This document shows positions 13,101 through 24,371 of a stretch of DNA of 64,000 nt, in pieces. Numbering within the stretch: the stretch's first letter is position 1; every line of letters begins with the position of its first letter. The position numbers were made by a program, and so were the translations under genes. This DNA comes from Onchocerca volvulus. Its lineage: Eukaryota; Nematoda; Chromadorea; Rhabditida; Onchocercidae. The stretch spans positions 16,479,601 through 16,543,600 of the forward strand of contig HG738137.1 of NCBI GenBank assembly GCA_000499405.2, given 5' to 3'. Below the pieces are notes generated by a model. It had not been told where the DNA came from, did not search any database, and was given only the letters and a program-made list of their open reading frames with translations.

Positions 13101-14603
13101 AATTCCAAGACCATTTCTGCACATCAAAATAGATAAGTGACGTGAAATGAGATCAAATAAAACCTACTGTTACCTGAAAATTACACTGGATTTTGTGAAT
13201 AGACTACAATTGAGACTTATGAACATTCCATGTATATGATCAAATGGAAGCATATGGAGTAGCACATCTTTCTGTGAAAATTTCCACATATCTATTAGTG
13301 TTTCTGCATTCCATGTGAGACCACCATGGCTTAGCATTGCGCCTTTTGGTAAACCTACATTTTTTTTTCTTTTACTTACATTCCTAAATATCTGATATAT
13401 TTTAAAACTGTGACCACAAAGGAAAATAATCGGCAATTTTTTTTCTTTACTTTTCTAAATATGAATTGCTGGAACAAACCTGTGGTTCCCGCAGTATAGC
13501 AAATACATGCAATATCATCAGGATTCACACATTCCATGCCATAGTCAGGTTTCATTTGCTGACTTTTGTTGAATAAAGTCGTAGAATCTATGATATGTTC
13601 AATCTTATTTGCAAAAATCTCGTCTTGTTTAATATTACAACTAACAAATAAATGGGGATCACTATCCTGAAATGTAATAAGCATTAACGCTGTTTTTTTT
13701 AAATGAAGATTTTTGTGCAGTTTCTAATAATAAAACTTTTCCTTAAAAGTCACTTTTCTAGATATCACACAAAAATGCTATAAAGATCATCTGCGACCAT
13801 TCAGAGTAACAGATTTTCTCAACAACAGTGGAACTGCAAACCAGGAAAGATCGCATGAAAATTGTAACGACATTGCATCTGATTTACCAATAAACAAGGA
13901 ACTTATTAATAACTAACCAGTAGCAAAAAATTCTACTAACTTCGACAAAATAGATGGTTTCTGTCATTGTATAGGTTGGACTTAAAGGTACATAAATAGC
14001 TCCAAGTCGTATTATGGCCAGATAAAGGACTAAACTGTCGACAGATTTCTCAACTCGGCTCAGTACTCTATCGCCGCGCTGAAAAGTGATACATAAGAAA
14101 ATGTAATTTGTTTAATAGTAAACTGGTTTTTCTGATTCGAACAAAACAACGCGAAGAAAAAAGAATATCCGTTGTATTCAAGACTGAAATTGCCGAAAAG
14201 ACTCGATTAAGGTCATGAAATTTCGAATAAAATGATGCATCATTTCGTGTTTGTCAGCAATTACAGAGTAAATTTATTCGGACGTTGTTAAATTACTGCG
14301 GCAAAAATTTGAATTCATTAGCTTCTTCATTTAGTTTAATATGAATACAAATAAACGACATACACTGAGTCCATATGTAGTATGAAGAAGTGCCACCATC
14401 GAACCAACATATTTTGACAGATTTTCATAGTTTAGTCTAACAGAATCACTAAGAATTAATGCAGTTTGTGACGCATGACTACCAGATGCATCCAGACCCA
14501 TATGATAAGTAATATTGTTTTGAGCCGTCGACATCGAATGCTTCAAAAATATCCAATAACTTCTAGCTCGAATGATTCGTAGTGCACGACAGGTTGCTAT
14601 CAT
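10180..14603 (-). CDS. Malonyl-CoA synthetase, MatB/ACSF3 type (AMP-forming ligase)
   Basis: This gene should activate malonate (perhaps methylmalonate) with ATP and CoA to malonyl-CoA, probably in mitochondria. Ten minus-strand exons join in phase: 14603-14364, 14078-13941, 13666-13480, 13354-13174, 12994-12917, 12756-12605, 11984-11911, 11429-11285, 10934-10812 and 10412-10180, giving about 516 residues. The ANL-superfamily motifs appear in order. They are the P-loop ICYTAGTTGLPKGAML (Ala where Ser is usual), RLFISGSAPL, ERYGMTE, DGFFSTGDVGKIDDDG, GRANDMIISGGLNVYPKEVE, and the C-terminal PRNAMGKVQKN with the catalytic Lys. The pattern is closer to bacterial MatB than to vertebrate ACSF3 as I remember them. 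The first 30 residues are Arg-rich, as in a mitochondrial presequence. The exon 8/9 junction uses a weak acceptor (TTTGAAG) chosen because it restores the family motif. The alternative (a longer exon 8 with TTTAG at 10949) adds about six residues. The segment after LPSGD is about 15 residues shorter than in MatB, so a micro-exon may be missing. Confidence 0.92.
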
Positions 14604-14625
14604 TTTGAAATGATATCTGAAAATG

Positions 14626-14629
14626 AAAA
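14626..14629 (-). other. Spliced-leader-type acceptor of the malonyl-CoA synthetase gene
   Basis: On the minus strand a T-rich tract ending TTTTCAG lies about 23 bases before the ATG. There is no coding exon upstream in phase. This is the usual nematode arrangement for trans-splicing and supports the chosen start. Confidence 0.6.
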
Positions 14630-14700
14630 AAAATTTAGCGAAGAAATAAGAACAATTACGCAGTGATATTTTGCATACTATTTACTAGCTGTTCAGCTAT

Positions 14701-15215
14701 TCTATATAAATAAAAATGTCCGTTCACTTCCTTTTACTTATCATTGGTGGACAGTTAAGAAAAGGTAGGCATATCTATATAAAACATATTCGAAGGACTG
14801 TTATTTCAACATTTCAAATCAATCGGTGAAGAACTTGAAACACTGCATCAAAAGCCACAATGAACATTTAAACTTTCATTTATATAGATTTGTCGATTAT
14901 TATTAGCGGTGCATCAATGATTGGTTGATCTCACATTGTTTATATATTCATCGGGGTGTTTTGGCGGGAAAAATGTTTATCCTTATCAATGATTGATTGG
15001 CCTCACTTTGTTTATCTGTTAATCGGTGTGTTTTGGCGGGAAACATGTTTATCCTAACGGACAGGTAAAAAAAAAAAGTAAATATATCAATGTTGAAACA
15101 AATGCCTATTTGAATGCATCGTTGTGTCAAAACTTCAAAGCAATCGGTGAGGCTTCGTTATGGCTTTTGACGTGTCTAAAGCTACAACGAAAATTTGCAT
15201 TTTTATTTATATAGA
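14701..15215. mobile_element. MITE-like element with 18-bp terminal inverted repeats
   Basis: The left end TCTATATAAATAAAAATG (14701-14718) is repeated as an exact reverse complement at 15198-15215. A degenerate right end also occurs at about 14874-14888, so the block may be a 188-bp copy (14701-14888) followed by a second element. Between them, two related copies of a segment with TTTTGGCGGGAAA and TGTTTATCC lie at about 14950 and 15022. There is no transposase reading frame. Related copies lie at 31360-31534 and 47714-47812. Confidence 0.7.
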
Positions 15216-16868
15216 TTATCAAGCCTTATGTCGTCATGTTCCGGGTTAAGATTATAGCATGATGTCCCAATTTTCGCATCCTGAAGCCAAAAAAGAATAG
15301 TTGGTAGGATTATGTTTTTTATTTAAATGTTATTAAATAATAATTATTATTATCCATATCAATACTGTCATTAGTCGATATCAATATCAGTATCACTAAT
15401 ATCTATAGCATTTGGAGAGAATTTAACGAAAAGAAAAATCATAGTGAAGCATAATGAAAATGAAGTTATAGTGAATTGCGATAGCTGATAAGGAAATGCA
15501 TTTGTGATAAAATGATGTTACATGTTTAAAAATGTAATCTATCATAAGACTATGGTTCAATTGATACGATCTGGAACCATATCATATCTTGAAGTATTAC
15601 TTATTGCTATTATTATCAAACCTAATAAGTAACGATTATCTTAAACTATATTTTCTTATATGCAAAATCATTGTTTATTCGAATTGTAAAATCATTGTTC
15701 ACTCAAATTTTCAAACAGTAACTCTCAGAAAAGTTGCAGATAAGTATGTATGTCAGCAGATGAACATGTGACTAAATTAAAATATTAATTAACAATTAAT
15801 CACAGTGGACAGTGGTTTATGATATGATATGGAATAGACATCAAATACCTCCAAGCTAACACGAATTGAAAAACAAAAAGGACGAGTCGCGACATGAGCA
15901 TCAGCCCGACGGGATGTATTTTGACATTGTCATTCATTTCGCTTCTATTTTTGTTTTTTATGATATTGTCGTCTGCTGATTCATTTTCAGTCATATTTTT
16001 AATTCTGGAATTTAATTTTTAAAAATTTAGACAACAGGACGAATTCCTTCTTTGAATTCTGTCCACATGTCAGATGGCAACAAATTTATCCTTCTCGATA
16101 TATGTATATTATCCGTATCCATATCAATGAAAGAATCACATTCTGTTATGCATACTTCATATTTCAGAATTCTGCTTCAAAAAATGCAGAATAGTTTTGA
16201 TTCAATTTGTTCAACACAGTTTGTCAATACAAATGATATTTGAATCGTTGATCAGTCGACGCTTTCTATTACATAGTACTGCCGTCACCTTGTAAGTTTT
16301 TGTTTGAAATTCGACTACCCTAGATTACCTGATCTAAAAAGATCTAAATTTTTGGTTCATCAAACTATTTCATTTTTTCAGTTATTCATTCGCTTAAGAC
16401 TTCTACTTAGTTTGAGCTAGCTAATTCTAACCTGAAAAACAATTTATCATTAGAATTACGAAAACTTTTATCTCGTTTCGGCAGTTTATGTTATTATAGG
16501 TCATTAGCACTTGGAAAAAAACAGTTGTTAAACTTTATAACTTTATAGACCATTAGTTTTGATATCTTCTCGAGAGGATTATGGGATGAAGTATATATAT
16601 GTGCGTATATATTTACTTCTTTTATCTTGTCAGAATATATTTCAAATTTGAAAAAATGATGAAGTTTGATAATTACTTCAACTTTTTTAAATCAAAAAAT
16701 GGGATTGAGAAAAGAAAAAATACTGACTTGATTTTGCGGGTTTTTAATACCGAGAATATTTGCTAGCACAATAGTTGTACATAATTTCCCAGTATCCTAA
16801 ACGGTAATATGTATTCTATCTCGACATTTGAGCTATAATGTAAGGCATGAGATGACACTCAAACATGA
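15216..16868. other. Intergenic, no gene seen
   Basis: A+T-rich spacer between the inverted-repeat element and the JTB-like gene. A cluster of ATATCAATATCAGTATC-type words lies at 15355-15410. Short open frames show no splice or family support. Confidence 0.5.
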
Positions 16869-18037
16869 GTGGAACAAAGAAAAGGTTTCGAAAAGAAATC
16901 CATTTTCAGAGTTACATTTATATTTTTTGTGTTTATATACCGATTGGAAAATATTTACGATGGCAGTTTTGTGCTTAAAAAGTTCGTTACATGGAATATT
17001 CGGCAAAATACGACAAAAAATGTGTCTCGAGTTACTCAGTCGGTAAGAGTTTATTTAATAGTTTATTGGATCCTAATTTGTATTACTTTATTTATTGGAT
17101 AAATCTTGAATTTAACTTGAAATAAAATCAAACTAATTTTGCGGAAAATAATTATTTGAAATTTAACATCTAAAAATAAGGTCTTAGGAAAATATGTTTT
17201 ATTCAACATACCTTGTATATTTCAATTAATTGAACCGATTAAAAAGAAAAAAAATTAAGATCCCTAGTGGAATCACTCAAAAATTACCAGATCATATGTG
17301 CTACAAAAATGAGCCATTTATCGTTCTGGAAAGCTGCATAGCATGCTCTCAGTTTGAACAGAATGCTGTAAAAGCAGGTAATTCATTTATTGCTTGAATT
17401 GTTTTCAATTTAATTAAACTTCTGGTCGACGGTACCTCCCCATATAAATCACTGAAAGACATTTCATATTTTCTTTTATTAATAAGTAAATTGGCAAATT
17501 GAATTAATAGGATTACCCAATAAAATATTGTTGCGTAAGATTTGTGGTATGACCATCTGTTGAATTCGAGTAATGATTCTCATTATAAAAAAACAGTCAC
17601 ATTGAGCTATTTACTCAAATTTTAATTTAATCATTAGTAGATTATATTGTGAACTAACTAAATGATTGTTTACTTTTTTACAAATATAATCTTTTCTGTT
17701 TGGAGAAAAAATGAATTCGGAATAGTCCCGGCAGATACTGAAAATATACATGGAAAACGCCATACTTTTCAAATGAATACTTTTCTGGACATTTTCTAAA
17801 GAGTATTTTGCAGCTTATTGTTTTGAAACTGGTTTCTATGATAAAGTGAATTGTACGCGAAGTAAACGCCTTGGATTGAAGCCTTGCTATAAAAAGATTA
17901 ATCGGTCTGCACAATTTAATTTATTTACATTATTCTGTGCTTTCTGTTCTGTTTTTAGCTATAGCCTTGTGAATTGGAGACAAAATGTGCTTCGCAAGCA
18001 AGACTATATGAGAATACAGAATCAACTTAATGCTTAA
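16869..18037 (+). CDS. JTB (jumping translocation breakpoint) family membrane protein
   Basis: The family is a small type I membrane protein with a cysteine-rich ectodomain, linked in vertebrates to cytokinesis and mitochondrial biology. Exon 2 (from about 17260 or 17268 to 17377) and exon 3 (17814-18037) are firm. They encode CYKNEPFIVLESCIACSQF, then a Cys-containing stretch with ETGFYDKVNCTRSKR, one membrane segment (FNLFTLFCAFCSVFSYSLV) and a basic tail (NWRQNVLRKQDYMR). Cysteine spacing, membrane position and tail match JTB. Exon 1 is uncertain because two frames stay open to the same donor at 17043. The frame starting at 16869 has a basic N terminus, a hydrophobic stretch (VTFIFFVFIY) and NTT and NVS sequons, as expected for a secreted N terminus. 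It needs the weak acceptor before 17260 and gives 171 residues. The other starts at 16960, uses TCCCTAG before 17268 and gives 138 residues but no signal peptide. I prefer the first. Confidence 0.8.
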
Positions 18038-19691
18038 TTTTTGTATTTATTTCTCAGTCAGTGTGTATTCCTAATAATAGCATTATTTTTTATTAGAGAA
18101 TAGAAATCCTTAAAGAATATTTTAAATATTAACTGTTGAATTGTTCCATTCATAGATCATTTGTCAGTATGTTGACTGTAGGTTGTGATCATTAGACATA
18201 AAAGTGCGAGATTAACTGACATCAACTACATAAAATTGAGTCTCGTAACTGGAAATTCTACCAGATACTGCATTTATTTCAGGTATTAATCGAAGAATAA
18301 GTAGAATTAATAGCGATTGAATGATAAGTACAAAATCTTACTCTTCTTTTCTTTAATGCATAATTATTCAATTCCCAAAGCCTTTTTTATTTTCATTGTA
18401 AATATTAATGATTGGTTGTTTTTTGTCATTCGAGCAAGTAATGGCGAAACGTACATTCATGTAAATAATAGCGAAATATGCATTCACAGAAATGATTTTA
18501 GTTCTTGAATTGTATAGTCTATTGGAATTGTTTTATATATTGAATAAAAAGTTGTATTTCAAACGCTGCAACAAATCGTTACTTTTCAAACATAAACTTG
18601 TTATAAGATGACTAATTGATGGAAACTCTAGTCTTTATCCAAAAGCAAAATTTTATATGTAAATGAATTGGATCATGAAAATGCTAGTTTACTAATTTTC
18701 CAGAACTAGTACATATATTTTCCTTCATTTCTCACATTTTTTTAGGTTTTAAACATATGTTCAGTTACTCTTTGTCACAGTTTCATTTTGAAAAAAATCT
18801 TGAGAATAATATCGAATCTTTAATTAACCTCAAAAATATCAGTTTTTACGTCTTAGTTTCGCAGAAAAATTGGAAGCATCGCTTTTCTCGATTTCTTTCA
18901 TTTTCCTTTACCAAGAGACATATAAGCTCACTTTTTAAGAAAACCAAGACATTAAGATTCAGTTCTTAGCCACATATCGTTTTTCTAATCGTACTCACTT
19001 TTCCCTTTCGCTATCAACTTTTATTCTAAGTGCAGCAAATCTTTTGTTCATCATTCATCTTTCTGTTTTGTGCAAGTTCTGGAATTTGTGTTCCCCTAAA
19101 AAATATTTGATCCTGGACGAACATCAAGTATCGCAGATAACTAGAAACTAATTCACACAGAGAAGAAAGTCAAGTTATTAATAGTAGCTAATTGCAAAGA
19201 GATCTTATTCAGATGCCCGATGCTATTTTGATGAATTTATTCAGAGTTTGTTCTGTTTGTTTACGAAATGGAAACACATATCTTGTTCGATCGAGCAGGT
19301 TGGTTGGAAATATTAAGCGGCTCTTTTTTTTTATATATATAATAAGACAACTTTATAGTTATTTTAGAATTTAAATTAAAAATTTATGACTGTCCTATCA
19401 AGTATCATCCGAATTCTGAAAAGATAACTTCTCTCACCGGTCTAGTTTCCAATTGAAATAGAACATTATATATTAGATATAATGCCTAGAACTGAATTCA
19501 AGTTAAAATTTCATAGAAGCATGATAAACATGTTTCCCGCCAAAACAAACCGATTAACAGTACCATTCGGTATGCAATTTTTTTCGAACAAAACTTGACA
19601 GGAAAACTTGATAATATAATAATAATATAGTCATTTCCTAATGAGAAATGCACAAGTCAAATAAATGTCATCATCCCCAGATTAATTAAAA
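18038..19691. other. Intergenic between convergent JTB-like and ACBP genes
   Basis: This is the 3' flank of both genes. An AATAAA at 18543 could serve the plus-strand gene. A fragment at 19522-19560 is the reverse complement of the TTTTGGCGGGAAA...TTTATC segment found in the element at 14701-15215. No further coding sequence is supported. Confidence 0.5.
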
Positions 19692-20946
19692 TTATAATTC
19701 TGCATTAATCAAAGCAAGTTTCGTTGACAACAAAGGATCAATTTTCTGAAACCATTCATCGACATCCATTGTTTCTGACATTTTATCAATAATTTGTTTC
19801 ACCAAATTTACATATGTTCGTTTTGCCTCATCTGATGACATTTCATCCAATTTTTTCCACGCTTCCCTGAAACATAGCAATTGTAGCCGTAAACGTATGT
19901 TTTCAGTATTTTTCTTTATTTCGTTTCAAAAGAAAAAATATTGGATGCTTCTCCATGTATTCGAAGTTTCAAAATACAATATGTGCAATAGACTGAGAAA
20001 TATTTAAAACATCTCCTAGCTTCGTCATTTCTGTTTTTCCCTATGAATAATTTTCGATATCTTAAATTGAAAAAAATCAAAGAAATAAAATTGAGTGAAA
20101 AACCATTTTGCTTTCTCGACAAAATTCAGGAAACTTGGTGCTGCTTTTTTATTCTTACCCTCCGTTGCTTGTTTATACAGAGAATAGAACATAAGTTTTT
20201 CATCATTCGTTGGCATCATTGGGCCTATAACACATTTTAATTAATTAAACAAGCATGCATTCTTCGGCATTTTGCACATCTTAATCATTTTAAGGTTTTA
20301 TGGAAATTTTTTCAGGTCAAGCTAATTGTATGCTCAAAAAACTATTGCGTAGTTGATCACGTAATGCAACGTAATCTTACGATTCCAGTACAGTTGCTTG
20401 ACTGAAGGATTACATGTCGGAACGATCGAAAGATTAGAAAGCACGATATTTTTCATCTAATCTATTAATTCAGTTAGGATATTGATGATTTAGGTCACTT
20501 TATCGTTACTGCCAAAATTTTATCCCGTTAACTTTTTTTTTTTTTGAAAACATAGAAGCTTACTTTCTTGAATAGAGTTAGCATTTTAAATTTCAGATGC
20601 TAACCAATCAATATAAATCCTAAATTTAGATGATATATTCTAGTCGGATTTCGAAGGATATTCATCTGATAATTGTTGAGTTCAAAAATAGTGCAATAAA
20701 ATTAACACATTGAAATAGATGCATTAGTGATCTATTCATAACGAATAAATCACAATCCTTGTCGAAATATTATATTGGAATTTTCCTTAAACTTTAATAT
20801 AGCAATATTCTGCACAACAAAAATAGTGATTAGTGATAATACTGACATTGAACATATCAGTGATAGAAGGAAATGAAATCTTTACCAGTTTTCGGCATTT
20901 TCTGTATAATGTTTACAGCAGCTTCAAATTTCTCGTCTACTGACAT
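19692..20946 (-). CDS. Acyl-CoA-binding protein (ACBP/DBI)
   Basis: A small cytosolic carrier that binds long-chain acyl-CoA esters and supplies lipid synthesis and beta-oxidation. Three minus-strand exons join in phase: 20946-20886, 20224-20104 and 19866-19692, giving 118 residues. The four-helix ACBP domain is plain: FEAAVNIIQKMP, then TNDEKLMFYSLYKQATEGK with the two ligand-contacting Tyr and the Lys, then KAKWEAWKKLDEMS and AKRTYVNLV. The intron inside the Trp codon of KAKW restores the motif exactly. The usual FDLKGKAKW loop is FLNFVEKAKW here. After the domain there is an extra tail of about 28 residues (from DKMSETMDVDEWFQ to the end), longer than the 86-90-residue standard. The malonyl-CoA synthetase about 5 kb away also handles acyl-CoA, but there is no sign of shared transcription. 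Confidence 0.93.
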
Positions 20947-20947
20947 T

Positions 20948-20950
20948 CTA
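20948..20950 (-). other. Spliced-leader-type acceptor of the ACBP gene
   Basis: The minus-strand sequence AATTTTTAG ends one base before the ATG. Such a minimal leader fits trans-splicing and fixes the start codon. Confidence 0.55.
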
Positions 20951-21814
20951 AAAATTCTTTTCTGATAGATGGACTAATTTGTTCGATTTCAGAATGAAGT
21001 TATCATTCGAAAGCATTCCATATTACGCAACCATATTTCTAAGACTACGTGAAGTTTAACGTAGAATTTTGAAATATTTAGTAATATTTTAATGAATGTA
21101 ATAATCATTGGAATGATAAAATCGCTTATAATAAAAAGTAGTAGAAAAGGTACATGAAAGATAAAAAAATAAAAAGACATATGCGTGAATAATAAAATAA
21201 CAAATGTCGACAGAAAAAGAACGAATAAAAATTTTTTTCATAAATAGGTCATCTTTCGATTCGCTATTTGCCTTTAGTTCTTATTTCTACTTTTGATTTC
21301 AAATTTACTTCAATGAATTTGCCGTAATTTAGTTCAGAATCAAAAAACCTATATGAATTCGCATTTTCTAATCATCTCAGATGTTCGATTATAAATCAAA
21401 TGCTTTTTATGAGAATTGACTAATCGTCAGTATTTTGAATGTGAAATATATATATATATCTAATCATCAGCTATGATTGCTTAATATTGCCTTTCTAATG
21501 ATGCGTATCATCCAGCATGCTTATGCTTTCAATAAAAAAAGAAATGACTTCTGAAATATGTGACAAATTCTGATGGAATAATAATTACTGCTCCTTCTTT
21601 GGCCTGTTTCACGTTACACATGTAAATAACGTATAAACACGTAAAACAAAATAAAAATTCTGGATCGAACAGTTGTAGTCACATTGCATTATTAAATATG
21701 ACAGAGTCTATTTAATGAAGGGCCAAAAAAAAAAAATTACTTTTTTAAATGGAACAAAATTGAAGAAAAATTAAAATTATGATGGTCAGCACTTGCCGAC
21801 CTATTTCTTAAAGG

Positions 21815-21818
<4 letters not shown>

Positions 21819-21846
<28 letters not shown>
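21819..21846. repeat. (TA)n microsatellite
   Basis: A perfect TA tract of about 14 units in intergenic DNA. Confidence 0.95.
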
Positions 21847-23292
21847 GAAAATGAATTAATCATATCAATCAGTACAAAGTTTATGAATTTTTCGTCGATG
21901 TTAAATTCATAATCGATGATAAGAGGGCGAAACAATGCGGACGAAGTGACGAGTTGGCTATTTGCGAAGAGATGAATTGATAAGAAGTGGCAGTGATAAG
22001 TTGTAGCGAGAAATATTCCATTATCTCTCCATATTGTTTTGCTTATCAAAGTATTTTTACTTGTTTCGTTTAAAGGTTGATTATAGACGAATAATTTTTT
22101 CAACATAATACTAATTGATAATTCTGTCTTTGTTGGTAACTATTAGAAATTATTAGGAAAGATTCGGAATTATTTCCAAAATAAATTTTTAGCTAATAAG
22201 ATCAATTATTAACAAATTGCTCATGGATTTCAATTCTGTACACAATATTTCAACAATACATTCAATTATATGCAAGACTTATGTTTAATCAAGTCTGCGT
22301 CAGTTCTACTGAATTTGATGTGTAACTTCCAAACATCCTATATATCAAAAACTAGTTCGAGTAAAACCGTAAACTCACACATAACATTAAAATAAATTTT
22401 TGAACAAATCCTTTTTCAGCAGTAACTCAAAGAATAAGAATATTATTTATAGAATTGTGACATATATGATTCAATGCTGATTGATTGTTTCATAGTCTAG
22501 CAAATTGTTTTAGAAAGCCTAACAAATCTTATTTTAAATTGGTGATGTAGGCATTGATCATATTTTTCACTAGGAAAAACAAATTAAGCAAGTAATATAG
22601 AAAATTTAATTTAAAGCTCATTCCGAAATCATTTGTGAAATATGTTGAATGCTAAAATTTTCGTCAAAGTTTACTTGTTTGAGATTAGAATTTGATACAG
22701 ATAATTTTGTTGTATAATGAAGTTTTTGATATGATGAATTTTATTTACCGCAACTATGGTAGAAAATGAATGACAAATATTGGTAACATAACCAACTTTC
22801 TTTGATAGGAAGAAAGTAATTTGCAGCTTATGGGTATGATTTGATGAAGTTTGAATGTGCCGCTCGTCGAAATCCATCAGATTAAATGTAAGGATTGAAT
22901 GAATGAATGAATGAATAAATAAGAGGATTCCTTCAAATCAATACCTTTTCATACCTTTTTCAATAATATTCTTGTGTAATAAAGTTTTTCACTCCATGTC
23001 ACCATAACAACACATAATTTGCAAAATGTCAATTGTAGCATAAAGATCAAAAGTTTGCTTTTATCAAAATATTTCTATAATATAAAGATTTTTTGATTTC
23101 GTCATATCTATATTTTAAAAAATATTTGGTGTTTCCAACAAGAATTTCGTTCTTCCTTTCTTTTTATTTTCGGTAGCATATTATTAGCATGGATCATCAG
23201 TTATTTCAGATTGAGTTCTGGAACAGAATTACTCAAGTTCTGTCCCGAAACTACTGCTCAGGCCATCCAAGACCTAAAAATTCACATGTTAT

Positions 23293-23740
23293 TGTTGGAA
23301 ATTCCGAGAAACTTCATGATATCAGTTGTGTAATTCAATCACTTTTATCATTCTGAATTGTTGTTTTAATGTGCAATCAATAATTCGAACATTGTGGTCT
23401 AGTTCACGCGCCAATAAAGGCACGCTCTCATGTGTTAGTGATTGCGCCTTCTTGTAGATCAAATTCTATCATTATCCTCTCTATATAAATAAGAGAAGTC
23501 CTGAGTACAGGATCATTTTTAAGGATTTGTTATCATAAAGTCAGGTATTTTAATAGGTCAAGATATATTTAGTCTCTCTCTTCCTTTTGTGTTATGAAAT
23601 CATTAGAATTGCTTTGTTGATATGATTGATGTTGTAATGGTCGTATCCGTTGTCGTATTATCAAAGTTTCGTTATAAAAGCTTAATTATCCAAGCTTGAG
23701 ATTCACCGCAATTCAATTTGGTTTCTGCTCCTGTATCGGT
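23293..23740 (+). mobile_element. LTR, plus orientation (left arm of an inverted pair)
   Basis: It starts TGTTGGAAATTCCGAGAAAC, contains a CACGCGCCAATAAAGGC region, a TATA box (CTCTCTATATAAATAAGAG) at about 23480, and the GTTATAAAAGCTTAATTA block shared with the other LTRs in this window. The right boundary is uncertain because similarity to the partner LTR fades after about 23740. No gag or pol sequence is present next to it. It belongs to the same LTR family as 54065-54478. Confidence 0.75.
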
Positions 23741-23934
23741 ATTCACTGAGCAAGAATAAAAGTTCAAACAAATCCGACTAGTCACACAGCGCAATTACTC
23801 ACGACCACAAACATGAGTCATTAACTGTCAATTCGAGTTAGAAGTTATTTTTTAAAAATTCGACAGTTGTGATTTTTCTGAGCATATGTAGTTAGTACAA
23901 TTGCTTCATTATTATCATTGTTGATTTCATTCCT

Positions 23935-24371
23935 TGTCGGGAAAATTGACTTGTAGCACGAATCAATCTTAAACTTCGATTCTGCTGCAGCGGCAACAAT
24001 ATCCAGAAATTTGCTTGTGGCACAATCTCAAACTTCACGAAACTTTGACAACACGAGAACGAATACGACCATTACAGTATTAGTCATATCAACAAAACAA
24101 TTCTAATGATGATATCAGAACCCAAAAGGTAGAAAGACTAAAACAATTCTGAGCTAATAAACCGCCCTTATAATAAAAACCCTTAAAAATGATCCTGTAC
24201 TCAGGACTCCTCTTATTTATATAGAGGATAATGATAGACATTGATCTACAAGGCGGCATTATTAGCACATGAGAGCGCGCCTTCATTGGCGCGTGACCTA
24301 GACTACAATATTGAATTATTGATTGAATTAATTTTACAATTGATGTTACGAAGTTTCTCGGAATTTCAACA
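23935..24371 (-). mobile_element. LTR, minus orientation (right arm of an inverted pair)
   Basis: Read on the minus strand it begins TGTTGAAATTCCGAGAAAC at 24371, has the same TATA region (CCTCTATATAAATAAGAGG) and ends TTTTCCCGACA at 23935, giving 437 bp with TG...CA ends. It is head-to-head with the LTR at 23293, separated by about 200 bp. No internal retrotransposon sequence or obvious target-site duplication joins the two. Confidence 0.8.

Larger units (their letters stand above)
20947..23292. other. Intergenic with AT and GAAT microsatellites
   Basis: No gene seen. It contains a TA tract at 21819-21846 and a GAAT tetranucleotide run at 22895-22918. It lies upstream of ACBP, so its right-hand regulatory sequence for that gene would be here, but no motif is convincing. 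Confidence 0.5.

Noticed and set aside
15355..15410. ATATCAATATCAGTATC cluster as a regulatory array
   Set aside because: Such words are frequent in this A+T-rich DNA, and no gene start is close.
19180..19300. Open plus-strand stretch with a possible donor (GAGCAG/GTTGG)
   Set aside because: An acceptor is present, but no partner exon was found, and it lies in the 3' flank of two convergent genes.
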